A stretch of DNA of 64,000 nucleotides from the NCBI RefSeq assembly GCF_021347895.1, contig NC_067134.1:25940347-26004346 (forward strand), in the 5' to 3' direction. Each line of letters opens with the position of its first letter. The first letter of the stretch is position 1. The position numbers and the translations under genes are program-made. The notes beneath the pieces are model-generated. The model was not told the origin of the DNA and searched no databases. It was given only the letters and a program-made list of their open reading frames with translations. Shown piece after piece: positions 1 to 12,241 of this stretch. The DNA is from Acanthochromis polyacanthus. Its lineage: Eukaryota; Chordata; Actinopteri; Pomacentridae.

Positions 1-320
1 CAGTGCTTTAATGTTTTCGTAAAACTCCGTCCAACACTTTCGGTGACGGAGCAAAAAATATGTCTGGCCGTAATTCAATTTAATTTGCTTTGGCTGTCTA
101 TAATTCCTCTAAGGATTCCCCCGGTGGCTTTGGTGATGCACTAAAACTTCTTCAGACGGTGGAACTTCTTCTTTTGCAGCAGAAATACGCATGAAATTTA
201 TTCTGCCGGTCCCAACTTCACAGTGGAGGAGGCTGATTCACCGCAGGTTGAAGCCTTTTGATTCCTGTGCAGATTGTTTCTGCTCTTAGATCCATAATAA
301 CACTAAATAGGAGCAGAAAA
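1..320. other. Unassigned non-coding sequence
   Basis: I see no open reading frame with coding character, no splice-bounded exon and no recognisable repeat in this stretch. Confidence 0.5.
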
Positions 321-409
321 CTGAGATGTGGATCCAAAAAAAAGGACTAAACCCTGTAAAATCCACTGTTGCAAAAATACAACATCAGTTTTATTTTTTA
401 AATTATTTT

Positions 410-490
410 CTATTGAACATATATTTATATATCTATATCTATATCTGTCTATATATAGATATAGATATATGGGTATAGATATGTGTGTGT
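410..490. repeat. AT-rich TATC/GATA palindromic repeat
   Basis: Short runs of TATATC on the left are mirrored by GATATA on the right, so the segment can fold back on itself. It is simple-sequence DNA with no coding signal. Confidence 0.6.
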
Positions 491-622
491 GTATAAACCC
501 ATATATAGAAAAAATCGGAACAAAAATGTGTCATATATTTTATATGTATTTTTTAATTGAAAATTAATGATGTATAAAATAAATTATATATACATTTTTG
601 CAAAATTTTTTCTATGTTTGGG

Positions 623-661
<39 letters not shown>

Positions 662-800
662 TTATATGAGTATGCATATGTACAAAAAATAAAATAAACA
701 AGCAAAAAATTATATATATGAATAATTTCTGTTATGTTAGATTACATAACAGAAATTATTCATATATATAATTTTTTGCCTGTTTTTCTGTATTTGGGTG

Positions 801-841
<41 letters not shown>

Positions 842-842
842 G
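623..842. repeat. Large AT-rich palindrome with TA/TG and TA/CA arms
   Basis: A perfect 36-bp inverted repeat (702-737 against 744-779) is separated by only six bases (738-743). Outside it, a (TA)n-(TG)n tract on the left (623-661) faces a (TA)n-(CA)n tract on the right (801-842), so the symmetry continues imperfectly to more than 200 bp. Such a structure can extrude a cruciform or hairpin. No gene is visible in it. Confidence 0.85.
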
Positions 843-968
843 TTTTTTTTTCCTCTATGTGGGTCTTGCAAGGTTGAGGGTAGCAGGTGAAGCAGATTAA
901 AAAAATAATCTGATGTGAGGCTTGGTGACTCAGGCAGGTTAGAACATGACATACTTTAGGCTGCTGAT

Positions 969-1111
<143 letters not shown>

Positions 1112-1253
1112 TATTCATAGACAAATACATGCACAGTTGCTCTTTCCCCCCATTGAACTGTGATGCATTTCTGGCCTCATTCCCACTAGGTGGCAGCAGA
1201 GCATGTCTAAGAGACTGCAGCTCCCTGATAACAGCATCCTGTACAGCAGGAGA

Positions 1254-2052
1254 TTCAAACTCCACATCCAGCCCAGTTTGATCTCAAGTGACCAGTAAAA
1301 TCACAGTATAATAACCTAGAAATAACCACAGCTCCTTTTTTTCCTTTGTTTTAGTGCAAAAAAGTCCATTCATAACATGCTCACATTTAATGAACTATCT
1401 TTTTACAAAACATGAGCAAACTGAAATTTGTTCAGAAAAATAAATTATATTCCAACAACATTCAGCCTCATTTTATCATTTACACATGACAACTTCTAGA
1501 TCACAGAATGTCTACAAAGGAACACAACATTTAGTCACAGGAATCTGGAACTGAACAATATAGCATTTTACTTTATGGAAGTGTTAACAAAACAAAAAGA
1601 GGCAAAAAAAAATTAGACAAAAAAGTTACAAAGCGACAAAAAACAGACACAAATGAGACAAAAAATGACAAAAACACGAGACAAACACACAACAAAAAAA
1701 TCAGACAAAACAACAAAAACAAGACCAAAATTACAAAAATAAGACACAACAACAAAAGCGAGACAGTGACAACAAATGTGACAAACGACAAAAATGTGAC
1801 AAAAGATTACACAAGTGGCACAAAATGAGATACAAATGACAGAATATTGCAAAAATGAGACAAAAAATGACAAAAAGAAGACAAAATATTTTTAAAAAAA
1901 GACACAAAATGACAAAAAAGTTACAAATAACAAAAACGAGACAAAAAATACAAAAATGACACAAAAATGATAAAAACGAGACAGAAAACAAAAACAGACA
2001 ACACAAGTGAAACCAAAAAAAACACACGAAATGACTAAAAAAACATGAGACA
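1254..2052 (+). mobile_element. hAT-type MITE, family A copy 1 (truncated)
   Basis: This copy shares the family A left arm: CAGCCCAGTTTGATCTCAAG, then a block about AAATCACAG and ATAATAACC, then TTTAGTGCAAAAAAGT. After about 330 bp it enters the variable internal region, a degenerate tandem array of GACAAAA/GAGACAAA words. Both termini are missing: the CAGGGGTGTC start and the GGCCGCATGTTTGACACC end are absent. Assignment to hAT comes from the better preserved copies with 8-bp target duplications. Confidence 0.75.
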
Positions 2053-3100
2053 AACGATTAAAGATTTCAATTTGCAGATGGTCCCTGTTCACTCCATAGC
2101 CACCAGTGTTAATTCTGCAGCTGAAAGACAACTACGTTTGATAAAACTGCCCTTGTAGCACATTATCTACCTGATAACGATTGGAAATATGCGTTGTTTA
2201 TGTTTTGACAACGTACGTCTAATGAGTGATGGATGCCGGCAGTCCGAATCTGTGAATATCTTTCCAACTTTTCCGAACTTAGTGGCCAGCCGTAAAGAGC
2301 GAAAGTCCAGAAAGGACGAATAACGAACGAAACTCTGATGTCCGAGTGCCTTTGAATGCACCATGTAGACGTAACGGTTCTACTGTACAGTTGATGCTGC
2401 TACAGATACCGGCTGCTCTTCGACCGTTGGGCTTCGACATGGCCGGTAAAACAGCAGTTAGACTGGGTTAGACCTCATGGTAATATAACTGTACATAATA
2501 TATTAAACGCTAATACTGTCTAAGTTCACATAAAGGGTTTTCTTGTGAGACGAGCCTGGCCTTGCTAATTTTCACTGATGTAGCTAGCAGCTAGCTAACG
2601 GTAGAGAACAGCCACAGAAGGATTTTTATTTTTTTGTTCTGCTTTTGTGGTAAGTGCAAGCTGTGGTTCTGAAAACAGACTTTAAGTCAAAAATAAATCA
2701 CACTTTAATTAAGACTTTACATGACTTTAACCCTTTAAATCCCCATTTTATGAGCACCTTTTAAATTACCGTAACTCAACCATTTGTGCACGCAAAAGAA
2801 AATTCAATCGGTTCCTGAAAGAAGAGAAGGTGCACTTTATGAAGTATTACTGTACATCCAGCAGCGTCTTGGTATAATCAAGTTTAAATTTTTGTAAATA
2901 TTTCTTATAGTTCATATTATACGTTTTTGTTGTCTAATATTTTGTTCATGTTCAGCTCCAGTTCCTAAGTTAGTAAAATCCTGAAAAATCCAACTAAATA
3001 TTTTTTCACTTCAACCAAAATATATTTTAATTGTTTATTTCGCCAAATCTTGCTATTTGATACCCCTACTCTACAGCGTTATCAGATCTAGCTTATCAGA
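2053..3100. other. Unassigned unique sequence
   Basis: About 1 kb without a convincing exon. A GC-richer patch near 2160-2470 contains an ATG in a GACATGGCC context at about 2440, but only a nine-codon frame follows it. I could not link this to a protein, so I leave it unassigned. Confidence 0.4.
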
Positions 3101-3103
3101 AGC

Positions 3104-3625
3104 TGCGTTTCCATTACCCTTAGATATGCAAAAAATGTAAAGAGCGCAATAAAAAACTGGTATTGGAAACACCTGAATTTCGAAAAAGGACTAAAATATG
3201 GCTAAAAAGTTTTTACGCTCTCATGAGGTGGTTTTTCAGACGTTTCGATATTGAAAAATATCGCAAAAGCGCAATGGAAACACTTTTTCCGCAGTTATAC
3301 GTCACCGGACGTGACGTACCTGGTCACATGACCAGTTCTCTCGGAGTAAACATGGCGCGGTACGTGTGGACAGAAGAGGAGACCGAGACTTTTCTTGCCA
3401 TTATTCTTGAGAAAAACATCACTGCCATACTAGACAGCAAACAGCAGAGGAATGCAGAGTGTCCATCTTCCTGCAGTGAAATCTCGTGGGATGATATTTT
3501 ACGAGAGTTACAATGCCTCTGCCCAGAGCAACCTTCAATGGAAACACGTTCAACGCGCAAATATACTTTGTCAAAATTTTAGAAATATCGCTTTTATTTT
3601 GCGTAAAACTGTAATGGAAACCCAA
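3104..3625 (+). mobile_element. Harbinger-like MITE with a SANT/Myb-type exon remnant
   Basis: The ends carry matching inverted repeats: GCGTTTCCATTAC at the left, and GTAATGGAAACCC at the right, which is its reverse complement plus a shared G. Related TGGAAAC words recur internally. From 3351 the sequence encodes MARYVWTEEETETFLAII and further residues, a tryptophan plus acidic-helix pattern like the SANT/Myb DNA-binding proteins that accompany PIF/Harbinger transposases. No DDE transposase is present, so this is a non-autonomous derivative about 520 bp long. No clear 3-bp target duplication was seen, so the superfamily call is tentative. Confidence 0.6.
3351..3582 (+). pseudogene. SANT/Myb-like DNA-binding domain fragment inside a MITE
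   Basis: The open frame from ATG 3351 gives about 76 residues beginning MARYVWTEEETETFLAII and continuing with LEKNITAILDSKQQ and SWDDILRELQ. This matches the trihelix/SANT pattern W-(S/T)-x-E-E-T-x-x-F-L used by Harbinger-associated Myb-like proteins (family knowledge). The frame stops at 3582 within the element and no second exon follows. It is most simply a captured or residual N-terminal exon in a decayed transposon. A functional domesticated gene is unlikely from what is visible. Confidence 0.45.
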
Positions 3626-5540
3626 CTAGTGTGTCTCAGTAGGAGAGTAGAAGCAAGATAAAAGCCTGACTGGATGTTAAACCTTCTCATAAAAACCCTT
3701 CATTAAAAGCCAAGTGAAGTTCAGAAGCCTTAATCAGATTTTAGTTGTGTTTTTCTGTATATTTTACTGTGTTTAATCAGCATCAACATGTTCGTATGCA
3801 TCTTCCGTGCGCCTAAAGTCTTCGCTTTGAATCCTCGGCTTTCGTCCTTGATGCTGCTGACACAGTGCCTTTTAAATATATCTCTCTTCCTTGTCTTTCT
3901 CCCAGACATCGGGGGGGGGGGGGGAAAGAACAAAAACAGAAGAGAAGATGGTGTGTGAATGCATGAGTGTGTGTGTGGGAACGAAGAAGATGCGTACATG
4001 GTTTTATCCAGGTCAGCCCAAGTGAGGGAGTTATGAATAAATCAAAGCTACATTTACATTAAAATTCAGCTCTTCGCCTGCTTTTTATAACATCCCAGAA
4101 AGGCGGGACGCAGCTCTTAAACTTCAAAAGGAAGAAATTCTTTGCACTCCACTTATTCTGCCTTTCCACCCCCTCGGAAAAAAAAAAAATATATCTGCAC
4201 AATCCAAATCTTTGTGCTTGTGCGGGGACACAAACACAGAAAAAACAAGAACACACAAGGACTGAAATATGCAAAAATGAGAAAGGATGTGCTCGTGTTG
4301 TCCATCCAAATCCGCCTGCACCCCTTTATTTTATTATATTTGGAGATTCTCTGCATGCTTCTGTTATTTTGGGTCTGTGCAGAGGCAACAGCGCCCTCTA
4401 CAGGCACAAAAGAGGAACAGCAGCCTCCTCTTTTTTCTCCTCTTTTTTTAATCTCTTCTTTTTCCTTTCTTACAATAATACGGTTTAGATTTGTACTTTT
4501 CTATTCAGTGATTCTGGTAACAGTGTGGTTCATTAATGATGGGTAGAATCATATTTGCAGTGGAAATAATGAGAAATTATCATTCTAAAGCTCATTTTGG
4601 GGCCTTAAACTTTCTTGTGGTTCAAATATCTGTCATATTTGAACCACACGAAACAAGAGCTAAACTTTTCTGATAAGATCTTTTATTGCTCCGTCATCAT
4701 TATCATCCACCTCCTCGCACCCTTTTTTTTTTTTACACGTTGCCGCATAGCAAAAGATTCTGCTTTATCGTCGAACAGCTGGGACAAGAAAAGAAAGCAG
4801 AAGGGTGACGGCTGGTTGTGTGTTGGAGTTGTTGCTGACACAGATTTCACAGAACGTGTTGTCGGTATTTCAGAGGAGTCATCACTTTTGTTGCTACTTT
4901 TGAAAGGTTTTCGGTCCAGAAGTCCTTCACCACATGTACCAACTGTAGTGTCCACGCAAGATATCTGAAATTTATAGTAGAATTTAGGAGGCTGGTTGGC
5001 TCATTTCCATGCTGTGAACCTTTTTCAGCAAAATAGTCAAAGTCTTACATGAGTGTTTTCAGAGTTTCAGCTCTAAATACTGCAGAGGTGGTTCATTTTA
5101 CCATCATGTTAGCTTGAAATGCACATTCATGAACCTGCAGCCACAGAAACCCAGTTAAGTAAACTCTACATAGATCCACATTTTACGTTTTTCGGGAGGC
5201 ATTAAGCAAATTAAATACAACTTATTATTTTGTGCGACTGTGTATTGTTATTTGGTTCGTTATTAGGTCTACAACTGGTGACTTTATGTCCAAAACAGCA
5301 TCATTATCCTTAATAAATGCTCAAAATGACACCATTTATCAGCCAGAAACTGTAAACATTTGAGAACTGTACAGATTTGACACTTTCTGACAGTTATTGA
5401 TCTCCTCATCTGTGACATGCTTTTACCAGATCTCACTTTAAATTGATGATATTTCATGTCTCGTTTAAAATAATTTACCTAAAAGGAATAATTTGCATTA
5501 CCCAGATATTGTAAAGAACAAAGAATCTCTCTGTTCAGCG
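3626..5540. other. Non-coding sequence with a G14 run and a short hairpin
   Basis: No supported exon. It includes a 14-base G run at 3911-3924 and a perfect 13-bp-arm hairpin near 4616-4648 (TGTGGTTCAAATA with a 7-base loop). The short open frames here have no protein-like composition. Confidence 0.5.
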
Positions 5541-5776
5541 TAGGGCTGGACCCGGATATTCTTTGGCTACGGCGCCATCCAGATATTAATTTTCGTATCC
5601 GAATATTCGCTCGGACGTTACCGGGCGAAACGAAAATTCGGCGTTACTCTCTTCCCTTCGCCTTCGCCCCCCCCCCTTGGTCGGAAGTTATGGGGTGAAA
5701 CGAATATTCGGATATTCATCTTTAATAGGGCCCCAATATCCGGAGACCAGAAACCACTATTCGGGCCAGCCCTTGT
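5541..5776. mobile_element. Small MITE with AGGGCTGG termini
   Basis: The left end reads AGGGCTGGACCCGGATA. The right end, reverse-complemented, reads AGGGCTGGCCCGAATA, giving terminal inverted repeats of about 16 bp with a few mismatches. The interior repeats ATATTCG/CGAATAT words and a C-run, and has no coding capacity. Termini of this type are common in hAT-derived MITEs of fish, so the superfamily is an inference. Confidence 0.6.
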
Positions 5777-6755
5777 TCTTAACTTAAACTTAACTTCTAC
5801 TCGGCTGAACTGCAGGCAGTGTTCACACAGAGCAGACAAAATGGAAAAAGTACGACATGTATAGTATGTAGCTTTACCTTTTATCTAGCATTGTTAAGAC
5901 CTGTGCATGCCTTGATTTTGGAATTTTTCAGTTTTTGTAAGCTAAATAGTCAAAATGAAATCTAAATTCAGCTATTTCCTTCTCGTTTTTATGATTCATT
6001 TAACTTTGTTATGCTGCACAAAAGACATTACTACCTTCTTTTTGCTTCTCGCCATGACTTTACTGTTTCCATCGAGGTGCAGGACTTTGTATTGGTGTGA
6101 AAAATGAGCCCACAGTGAGTAAAAATGGAACAGGAGAACACCCAGAAACTGCTGAAGTGTTACTCAATAGTTACACCAGCTCGGCTTCTGCCTCCTCCTT
6201 GCTAAAACTGAAATTTTACACCTAGTCAGGAGCGGGCAGAAAGTCAAAATCTAGACTAATTCTGTAGTCACGACTCAGGACGACACAGCTTGTTACACAG
6301 AAGACGACGGCATCAACAAGTGGGCAGAGTTATTAACACGCACCTTCGTAAATCACAGATACCTGAACCAAAACTATGTCGAAACCCTGTTAAAGAAAAT
6401 ACAGCCTCAAGCGCTTAGAATGTGACAAACGCCTCTGTTGTACCGCGTGTCGTGAACTTCTTTGTAAACGCACAGAAAACAAAGATCAGAAGCGAGCAGC
6501 CGTCTTCACCCTCCCACATCCGTCATGTTCACTGCTTCTTCTCAAGGTGGTTGAGCAGGTTTTGGTGGTTGGATGCCAGGACTGTTCAACAACTCCTTTC
6601 TGTTTCTCTCTCTTGGCAAGCAGGGAGAGCACTTGTGTCTCAGACAAATAACTTTTTTTTTGGTTATTAATTAGGTTTATTCGTGTCTAGTTGCTTTTAA
6701 AAGTGATGTTTTGGATTGAAAACAAAAAGCTAAGGCCATGCAAACACTTTACTGT
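5777..6755. other. Unassigned non-coding sequence
   Basis: I see no coding exon, RNA gene or recognisable repeat. The longest open frames are short and of low-complexity composition. Confidence 0.4.
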
Positions 6756-6759
6756 TGCT

Positions 6760-8153
6760 TTAAATCTTATTTTGACCATTTTGACAAATGTTTCCTTTGT
6801 TTAGTGCAAAAAAGTCTATTCTGAAAATGTTCACATTTATGGAATTATCTTTTTGCAAAACATCACGAACAACCTGAAATTTCTTGAGAAAAGTAGATTC
6901 AATTTCAGCAACATTCAGCCTCAGTTTATCATTTCCACATTACAACTTACAGATCAGAGTTTCTACAAAGGAGCACGACATTTATTCATCTGGAAATGGA
7001 CAATATAGTATTTTAGTTTATGATCAAGACAAAAGTCAGACAAATATTACACAAATGACACGAATCAAAACAAAAATAGACAAAAAAATTCACCAAAAAA
7101 AGTTGCAAAGTGACAAAAAATGGACACACGAGACAAGAAACTCCACAAATGAGACAAAAAAATGACAAACAATACACAAAACAATGAATAAAGCAAAACA
7201 CAAAGTGGCAAAAATTAAACAATTGACACAAAACAAAACAAAAAGGAGACAAACAATTTGACCAAAAAAGTCACAAAGTGACAAAAAAATGGACACACGG
7301 GACAAAAAATGAGAAAAGCGAGAAAAAAATGACAAAAAAGTTACAAAACAACAAAAAATGGACACACGAGACAAGAAATTACACAAATGAGACAAAAAAT
7401 GACAAAATGACAGAAACAATACACAAAGCAATGAATAAAGCAAAACACAAAGTGGCAAAAATAAAACAATCGACACAAAACAAAACAAAAAGGAGACAAA
7501 CAATTTCACAAAAAAGTTACAAAGCTACAAAACAATGGACAAAAGACACAAACGAGACAAAAAATGAGAAAAGCGAGAAACAAAATGACAAAAAAGTAGA
7601 CAAAAAACACATGCGAGACAAAAAGGAAACAAAACGATAAAACAATAAAAACATGAGATAAACGACAGAAAGTCAGACAACAAAAACGAGACAAAAATGA
7701 GACAAATGGCACGAATCAAAACGAAAAAAGACAAAAATTGACCAAAAATATTATGAAGTGACAAAACAATGGACAAAAGACAAACAAGACAAAAAATGAC
7801 AAAAGCGAGAAACAAAATGACAAAAAAACCACGCGAGACAAAAAGGAAACAAAACGACAAACGATAAAACAATAAAAGCATGAGACAAATGACAAAGTCA
7901 GACAACAAACAACAAAAACGAGACAAAATATTACAAAAATGCAACACAAAATTAAAAAAGAACAATCAACGATTGAGTATTTTACTTTATGACCGAAACA
8001 ACTCGTCATGATCTAGAAATTAGTTTCAATTTATAGTTTTTAAAATCTATAATCTGCAGTTAATGTCTTCTCTGTCATTTTTACACTTTGAGGTCCGGAT
8101 TGGACCCTCTGGAGGACCGGTTTTGGCCCGCGAGCCGCATGTTTGACACCCTT
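6760..8153 (+). mobile_element. hAT-type MITE, family A copy 2
   Basis: The left arm is recognisable from TTTAGTGCAAAAAAGT near 6800. It is followed by about 900 bp of GACAAAA-type tandem sequence and then the conserved right arm with GGACCCTCTGGAGGACCGG, GGCCCGCGAGCCGCATG and TTTGACACC. This is one of the longest copies, because its internal array is expanded. The many frames rich in Phe, Cys, Leu and Ser on the minus strand are artefacts of TTTTGTC repetition. Confidence 0.85.
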
Positions 8154-8240
8154 TGACTGTATTTCTGATTAACTTAATATTATCTTTTCATTCAAAAATA
8201 AGTGACCTTAAACTTTTGAGCGGCAGTGCAACTCTAAGCA
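8154..8240 (+). mobile_element. Fragment of a Tc1/mariner-like MITE end
   Basis: Near 8200 the sequence AAGTGACC followed by TTAAACTTTTGAGCGGCAGT resembles the right terminus of the element at 49178-49519 (CCCAAACTTTTGAACGGTAG). Only the end is present. Confidence 0.45.
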
Positions 8241-9606
8241 TGAGTAAAAACTCCACTAATAAAAGTTGAAGGGAATTACAGCTCAGTAGGGGGCGCTGTG
8301 TTCTCGTCCGAGCATGCTAAGTGATCTCTGTGCCCTGACCGAAGCAACAGGTGAATAATAGAGCTCAGGTAGATGAAACCAAACGGCTAATAAGCAGAAA
8401 AGCGGATGTGGAGCTGCAGATGGGGAGCTAACAGATGTGGGTGGGTGTTCCCCAGACAGGAGTGTGAGGATAGCCACTCTGAACCGAGCAGGATGAGTCA
8501 TAATTCACACTCAGACACCCGCCCACACACACACACACACACTGGCAGCAGCACAGGCAGGGGAAGTCCACTGTTACCTAGGTAACGAGTGATTAGTGAC
8601 GCAGGTGGATCTCCGAGAGAGGAGGGAGCGAACACCTGCTGAATGCTGAGAGGAGAACACACATCTGTCATGATGCCGCTGCTCTGTCGGTGGGTTTACC
8701 TGTTTCCTCACACACACGCCGAAACGCTGAAATCAAACAAGTTACCAAACTCACACAGTGCCTTCCAAAAAAAATGAGAGTCCTCATTTCCATCCTTTCC
8801 TTTCCTTTCATCCTCTCCTCGTCTATCTTTGTAACATCACCAACTCAGCGGGGAGGAGGAGAGAGGGGATGGAGGGACTAAATTATTCATTCACACCCCC
8901 TCCTCTCTTTTTTTCCTGTCTTCCATCTCTGTCTGCCGTCTCTTGCGTCTTCGACACTCCTCCCCTGTTCCTCTCTGTTCTACCTTTTTATCCTTTCTCA
9001 TCCCAAAATGTCTCTCAGCCGCCTCCCCGTCGCGCGAGAAAGCTTCACATGCAACCAGACGTCAGGGCGCTCGGCCAGACGTGGGGGACGGGCGGCTTAA
9101 AACGTATGTGGAGTTGTTGTTTTAGACATCAAAGGGGGCTTTAATGCCGCAGATGCGACTCGCTGCCGGGGCTAAATGAGGTTAAGTTGAGCCTGTTAGT
9201 GAGATGAGGCTGTAACCTAGCAACCGCTGACAAAGTTATGGATGTCAGAGCAGAGGAGAGTTTTCTCTTTTCTGTGCTGTCAACTGTTTATTAAATCTTC
9301 ATATCAGAGTGAAAGTCTGCTGAACCATTAGATACGTAAGAATCAATGCGTTTTTGTCATTTTCATTGAGAATAGTAATTGTTTGTGTTGTATTTTTGTC
9401 CACATGTTTCAAAAATGTTGATTTCATGTTTCAGAAATGTTTATTTTTCACTTTAGAGCAGATTTTGAACACTTTGATAATTAGAAAAGAAGAATATTAT
9501 GAAGAACAGCAAGAGAAGAATCCATTTTGTTGACATTTTTCGGCTCTTTTCCTGATATTATCAGTGATAAAGAGCTTGGAGTGGAAACACAGATGTCAAA
9601 TTTTCT
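8241..9606. other. Unassigned non-coding sequence
   Basis: Contains a short CA tract near 8526-8540 and pyrimidine-rich segments around 8760-9000. The open frames around 8690-9144 are Ser/Pro/Phe-rich and follow that composition. None is flanked by convincing splice sites. I see no gene. Confidence 0.4.
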
Positions 9607-9607
9607 T

Positions 9608-10104
9608 TTAAGCCTCCTGTTGTCCTCATTTATGGTCACCAAAAAATATTGTTTCCTTGTCTGAAAAACATCCAAAAATTCAGCAAAAAATTCAGAAAAT
9701 TTACAAAACCTTCAGGAAGAAAAGTCTAATAATTCCTTCAAAGTTTTCCGTAAAAAAATATTTTAAAAAAATCCCCCAAATTTGGCAAGAAAATTTTTGT
9801 AAATATTTTCAAAAAATGAGTAAAAAAATACAAAAAAATATCTAAAGTGATTACATATGTATCAGTAAAACTTCTAATATTTTCTTTTTGAATTTCGCTG
9901 GATTTTGGTTGATTTTTTTGGGGGGGAACGTTCTTAAGAAACATTTTTAACATTTCTTTTTTCCCACCAAAAATGTTCAAAGATTTCTCAAAAATGTTGA
10001 AAATGTGGACATCAGAAGTTTCACTGTGACAATATATATATTTTTCCACAATTTCAAACTTTAAAACGGGTCAGTTTTGACCCGCAGGACGACACGAGGG
10101 TTAA
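9608..10104 (-). mobile_element. piggyBac-type MITE, family B copy 1
   Basis: The element lies between TTAA at 9608-9611 and TTAA at 10101-10104. Its left end reads GCCTCCTGTTGTCCTC and its right end, in reverse complement, CCCTCGTGTCGTCCTGCGG. The interior is AT-rich with no transposase. A TTAA target duplication is the hallmark of piggyBac transposons (established). Membership of that superfamily is inferred from it, since no coding region remains. Confidence 0.8.
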
Positions 10105-11335
10105 AAGTATAAAAGGTAACGTAAAAATTCAAATTCAGTTACATCAAAAACGACTTTTTCGAGGTATAGCTGGAAAATGAAATGATGAACTTTTCATTAC
10201 AAAGACATTACAAAAAAAAACGGCCTTAGCGGGTCATTTTTTTTACCTACTCATCAATCATCACCCACACAAATACCGCAGCATTAACCACCATTAGCTA
10301 CCTGGTGAAGCAGAACCAAGTCATCTCTGAATCATTAATCAATATCTATGATCTTTTTTTCTTAAAATCAGCCGTTTCACAAACTATACGGGCTACAAAA
10401 TCATCGAAGTCGTTCCTTCTTATGCTTTTCTATCTTAATTGTATTGATTCACGTCTATTTTATTGGGAGGACATCCGGTTATTAATCTTCTAAATGTCCC
10501 AGAACCTGCTTACACCTCACACTTTGCTATTGACTGATTTAAAAGCTCTGTTTTTTTAAGCTTTCGGGGGGATATTCCCAGGAAGTGCTGTTCTGAGATT
10601 GCAGCCGTCTTTGGTACTTTGAAGTGTGAAGTAATAACAGTGAAAGTCAGTTCCTGTTAGTCATGGCATTTCCCCAGAGTTTAAAAAAATAAGTGTAAAA
10701 GCCCACTGTTGATGCCTGAAATTGCCCAATCAGCTTGAGCTTAACTTTCAATATGATGACTGAAGGCTCATTTAGCAGCTCATTAGCACAGAGCGCTAAC
10801 TGCTTGTGGGAAACAACACTCAGAACTCGCTCAGTTATATATAGACAGCTATATATAGCTTATAGGATTCTGGAAATACAGTCATCAGCTGTGAAATTAG
10901 CACATTTAGGACGTTGGTTTGAGCCCCAGAGAGGTCAGAGGTCACGGCAGGTGGAAGCTCCGCTCGTCATTTTTCGACGCATAACGATGACAGCCGAAAA
11001 CAGAAAGACGACTTCGGCGCCAGAACGGTTACATAATCGCTCCAGATCTCTTCCCCCAAAAGTCAGAACCACACAGGAAGATGGAAGGAGAGGAGGGAGA
11101 CGGAGAACCGTGGGGATGGAGGGGAGATAACGAGAATTCAGGGGAGGTGCTGAAAGTCAAAGCTGGGCGGAGACGCCAGAGGGGCCCGAAAATGTTTATG
11201 GAGCGACAATTTTTAGCACAGGGAAGCAAAAGTGGAGTTCACAAAGTCACATTCTGCGTTTGGTGACGGCTCAGTTTGCCTCTGGGTTGATAGAAATGTT
11301 TCAAATCGGTGGTTTAGTTTAAGTTTTGCACGTTG
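10105..11335. other. Unassigned non-coding sequence
   Basis: No supported exon. The plus-strand frame 10735-11130 has arbitrary composition and no domain. A small palindromic ATATATAG cluster lies near 10835-10860. Confidence 0.4.
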
Positions 11336-12241
11336 ATTTAGACCAGGGGTGTGAAAGTCATTTCAGTTCAGGTTCCACATTCAGCCCAGTTTGATTTGCA
11401 GTGGGCCGGACCAGTAAAATCACAGCATAGTAACCGATAAATAACCACAACTCCAGATTTTTCCTTTGTTTCAGTGCAAAAATGTCCACATTCAATGAAT
11501 TATCTTTTTACAAAACATCATAAACGACCTCAATATGAACTAAAATTCAACAGCATTATGCCTCAGTTTATCATTTTTTACATTCCAACTTACAGATCAC
11601 AGTTTATCTACGAAAAAAGCACAAAACTTTTAGTATGAGGTATCTGGAACTGAATGATAGTGTTTTACTTTATGATCAAAGCAACCAAAGTCAGACAAAA
11701 AAAAAGACAAAAAAACAACAAAACAAGACAAAATATTGCAAAAATGAGACACAAAATGACAAAATGGGACACAAAACATCAAAAAGAGACAAAAAATTAG
11801 ACCAAAATGTTTCAAAATGACTAAAAATGGTAAAAGAAAACAAGAAAAAAATACACAAATGACACAAACAAGACAATAAATAGACAACACAAGACAAAAA
11901 CAGCACACAAAACAAATCAAATAAAACACAAAAAAAAGACAAAAAACGCAAGCGAGGCAAAAAGGAAACACAATGACAAAAACGAGAAACAAAACATGAG
12001 ACAAACGACAAAAATTCTGACAAAAAAGACAAACTGTTACAAATTTTTTAACTTCATGATCAAAACAACTTGTCATGTTCTAGAAATTATTTTAAATTTA
12101 TGGTTTTACAAATTTACAATCTGCAGTGAATGCCTTTTCTATCATTTTACACTTTTCAAAGTCGTCCCGCGGGCCGGATCGGACCCTCTGGAGGGCCGGT
12201 TTTGGCCCATTGACCGCATGTTTGACACCTCTGATTTAGAG
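11336..12241 (+). mobile_element. hAT-type MITE, family A copy 3 (full length, with TSD)
   Basis: The element starts CAGGGGTGTG at 11344 and ends TTTGACACCTCTG at 12233. It is flanked by ATTTAGAC (11336-11343) and ATTTAGAG (12234-12241), a near-perfect 8-bp target-site duplication, which is the hAT signature. Conserved left and right arms enclose an array of GACAAAA-like words of about 350 bp. No transposase coding sequence is present. Confidence 0.9.

Noticed and set aside
2160..2470. Candidate short first exon with ATG in GACATGGCCGG context
   Set aside because: Only nine codons before a stop or weak donor; no downstream exon found.
7013..8009. Multiple Phe/Cys/Leu/Ser-rich minus-strand frames resembling membrane proteins
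   Set aside because: Produced by TTTTGTC-type arrays within hAT MITEs; the same pattern appears in every copy and in several frames at once.
8690..9144. Overlapping plus-strand frames starting MGLPVSSHTR and MPSKKNESPH
   Set aside because: Composition follows pyrimidine-rich DNA, two frames overlap, and no domain or splice evidence supports either.
10735..11130. 131-residue plus-strand frame
   Set aside because: No domain, arbitrary composition and no promoter or splice context.
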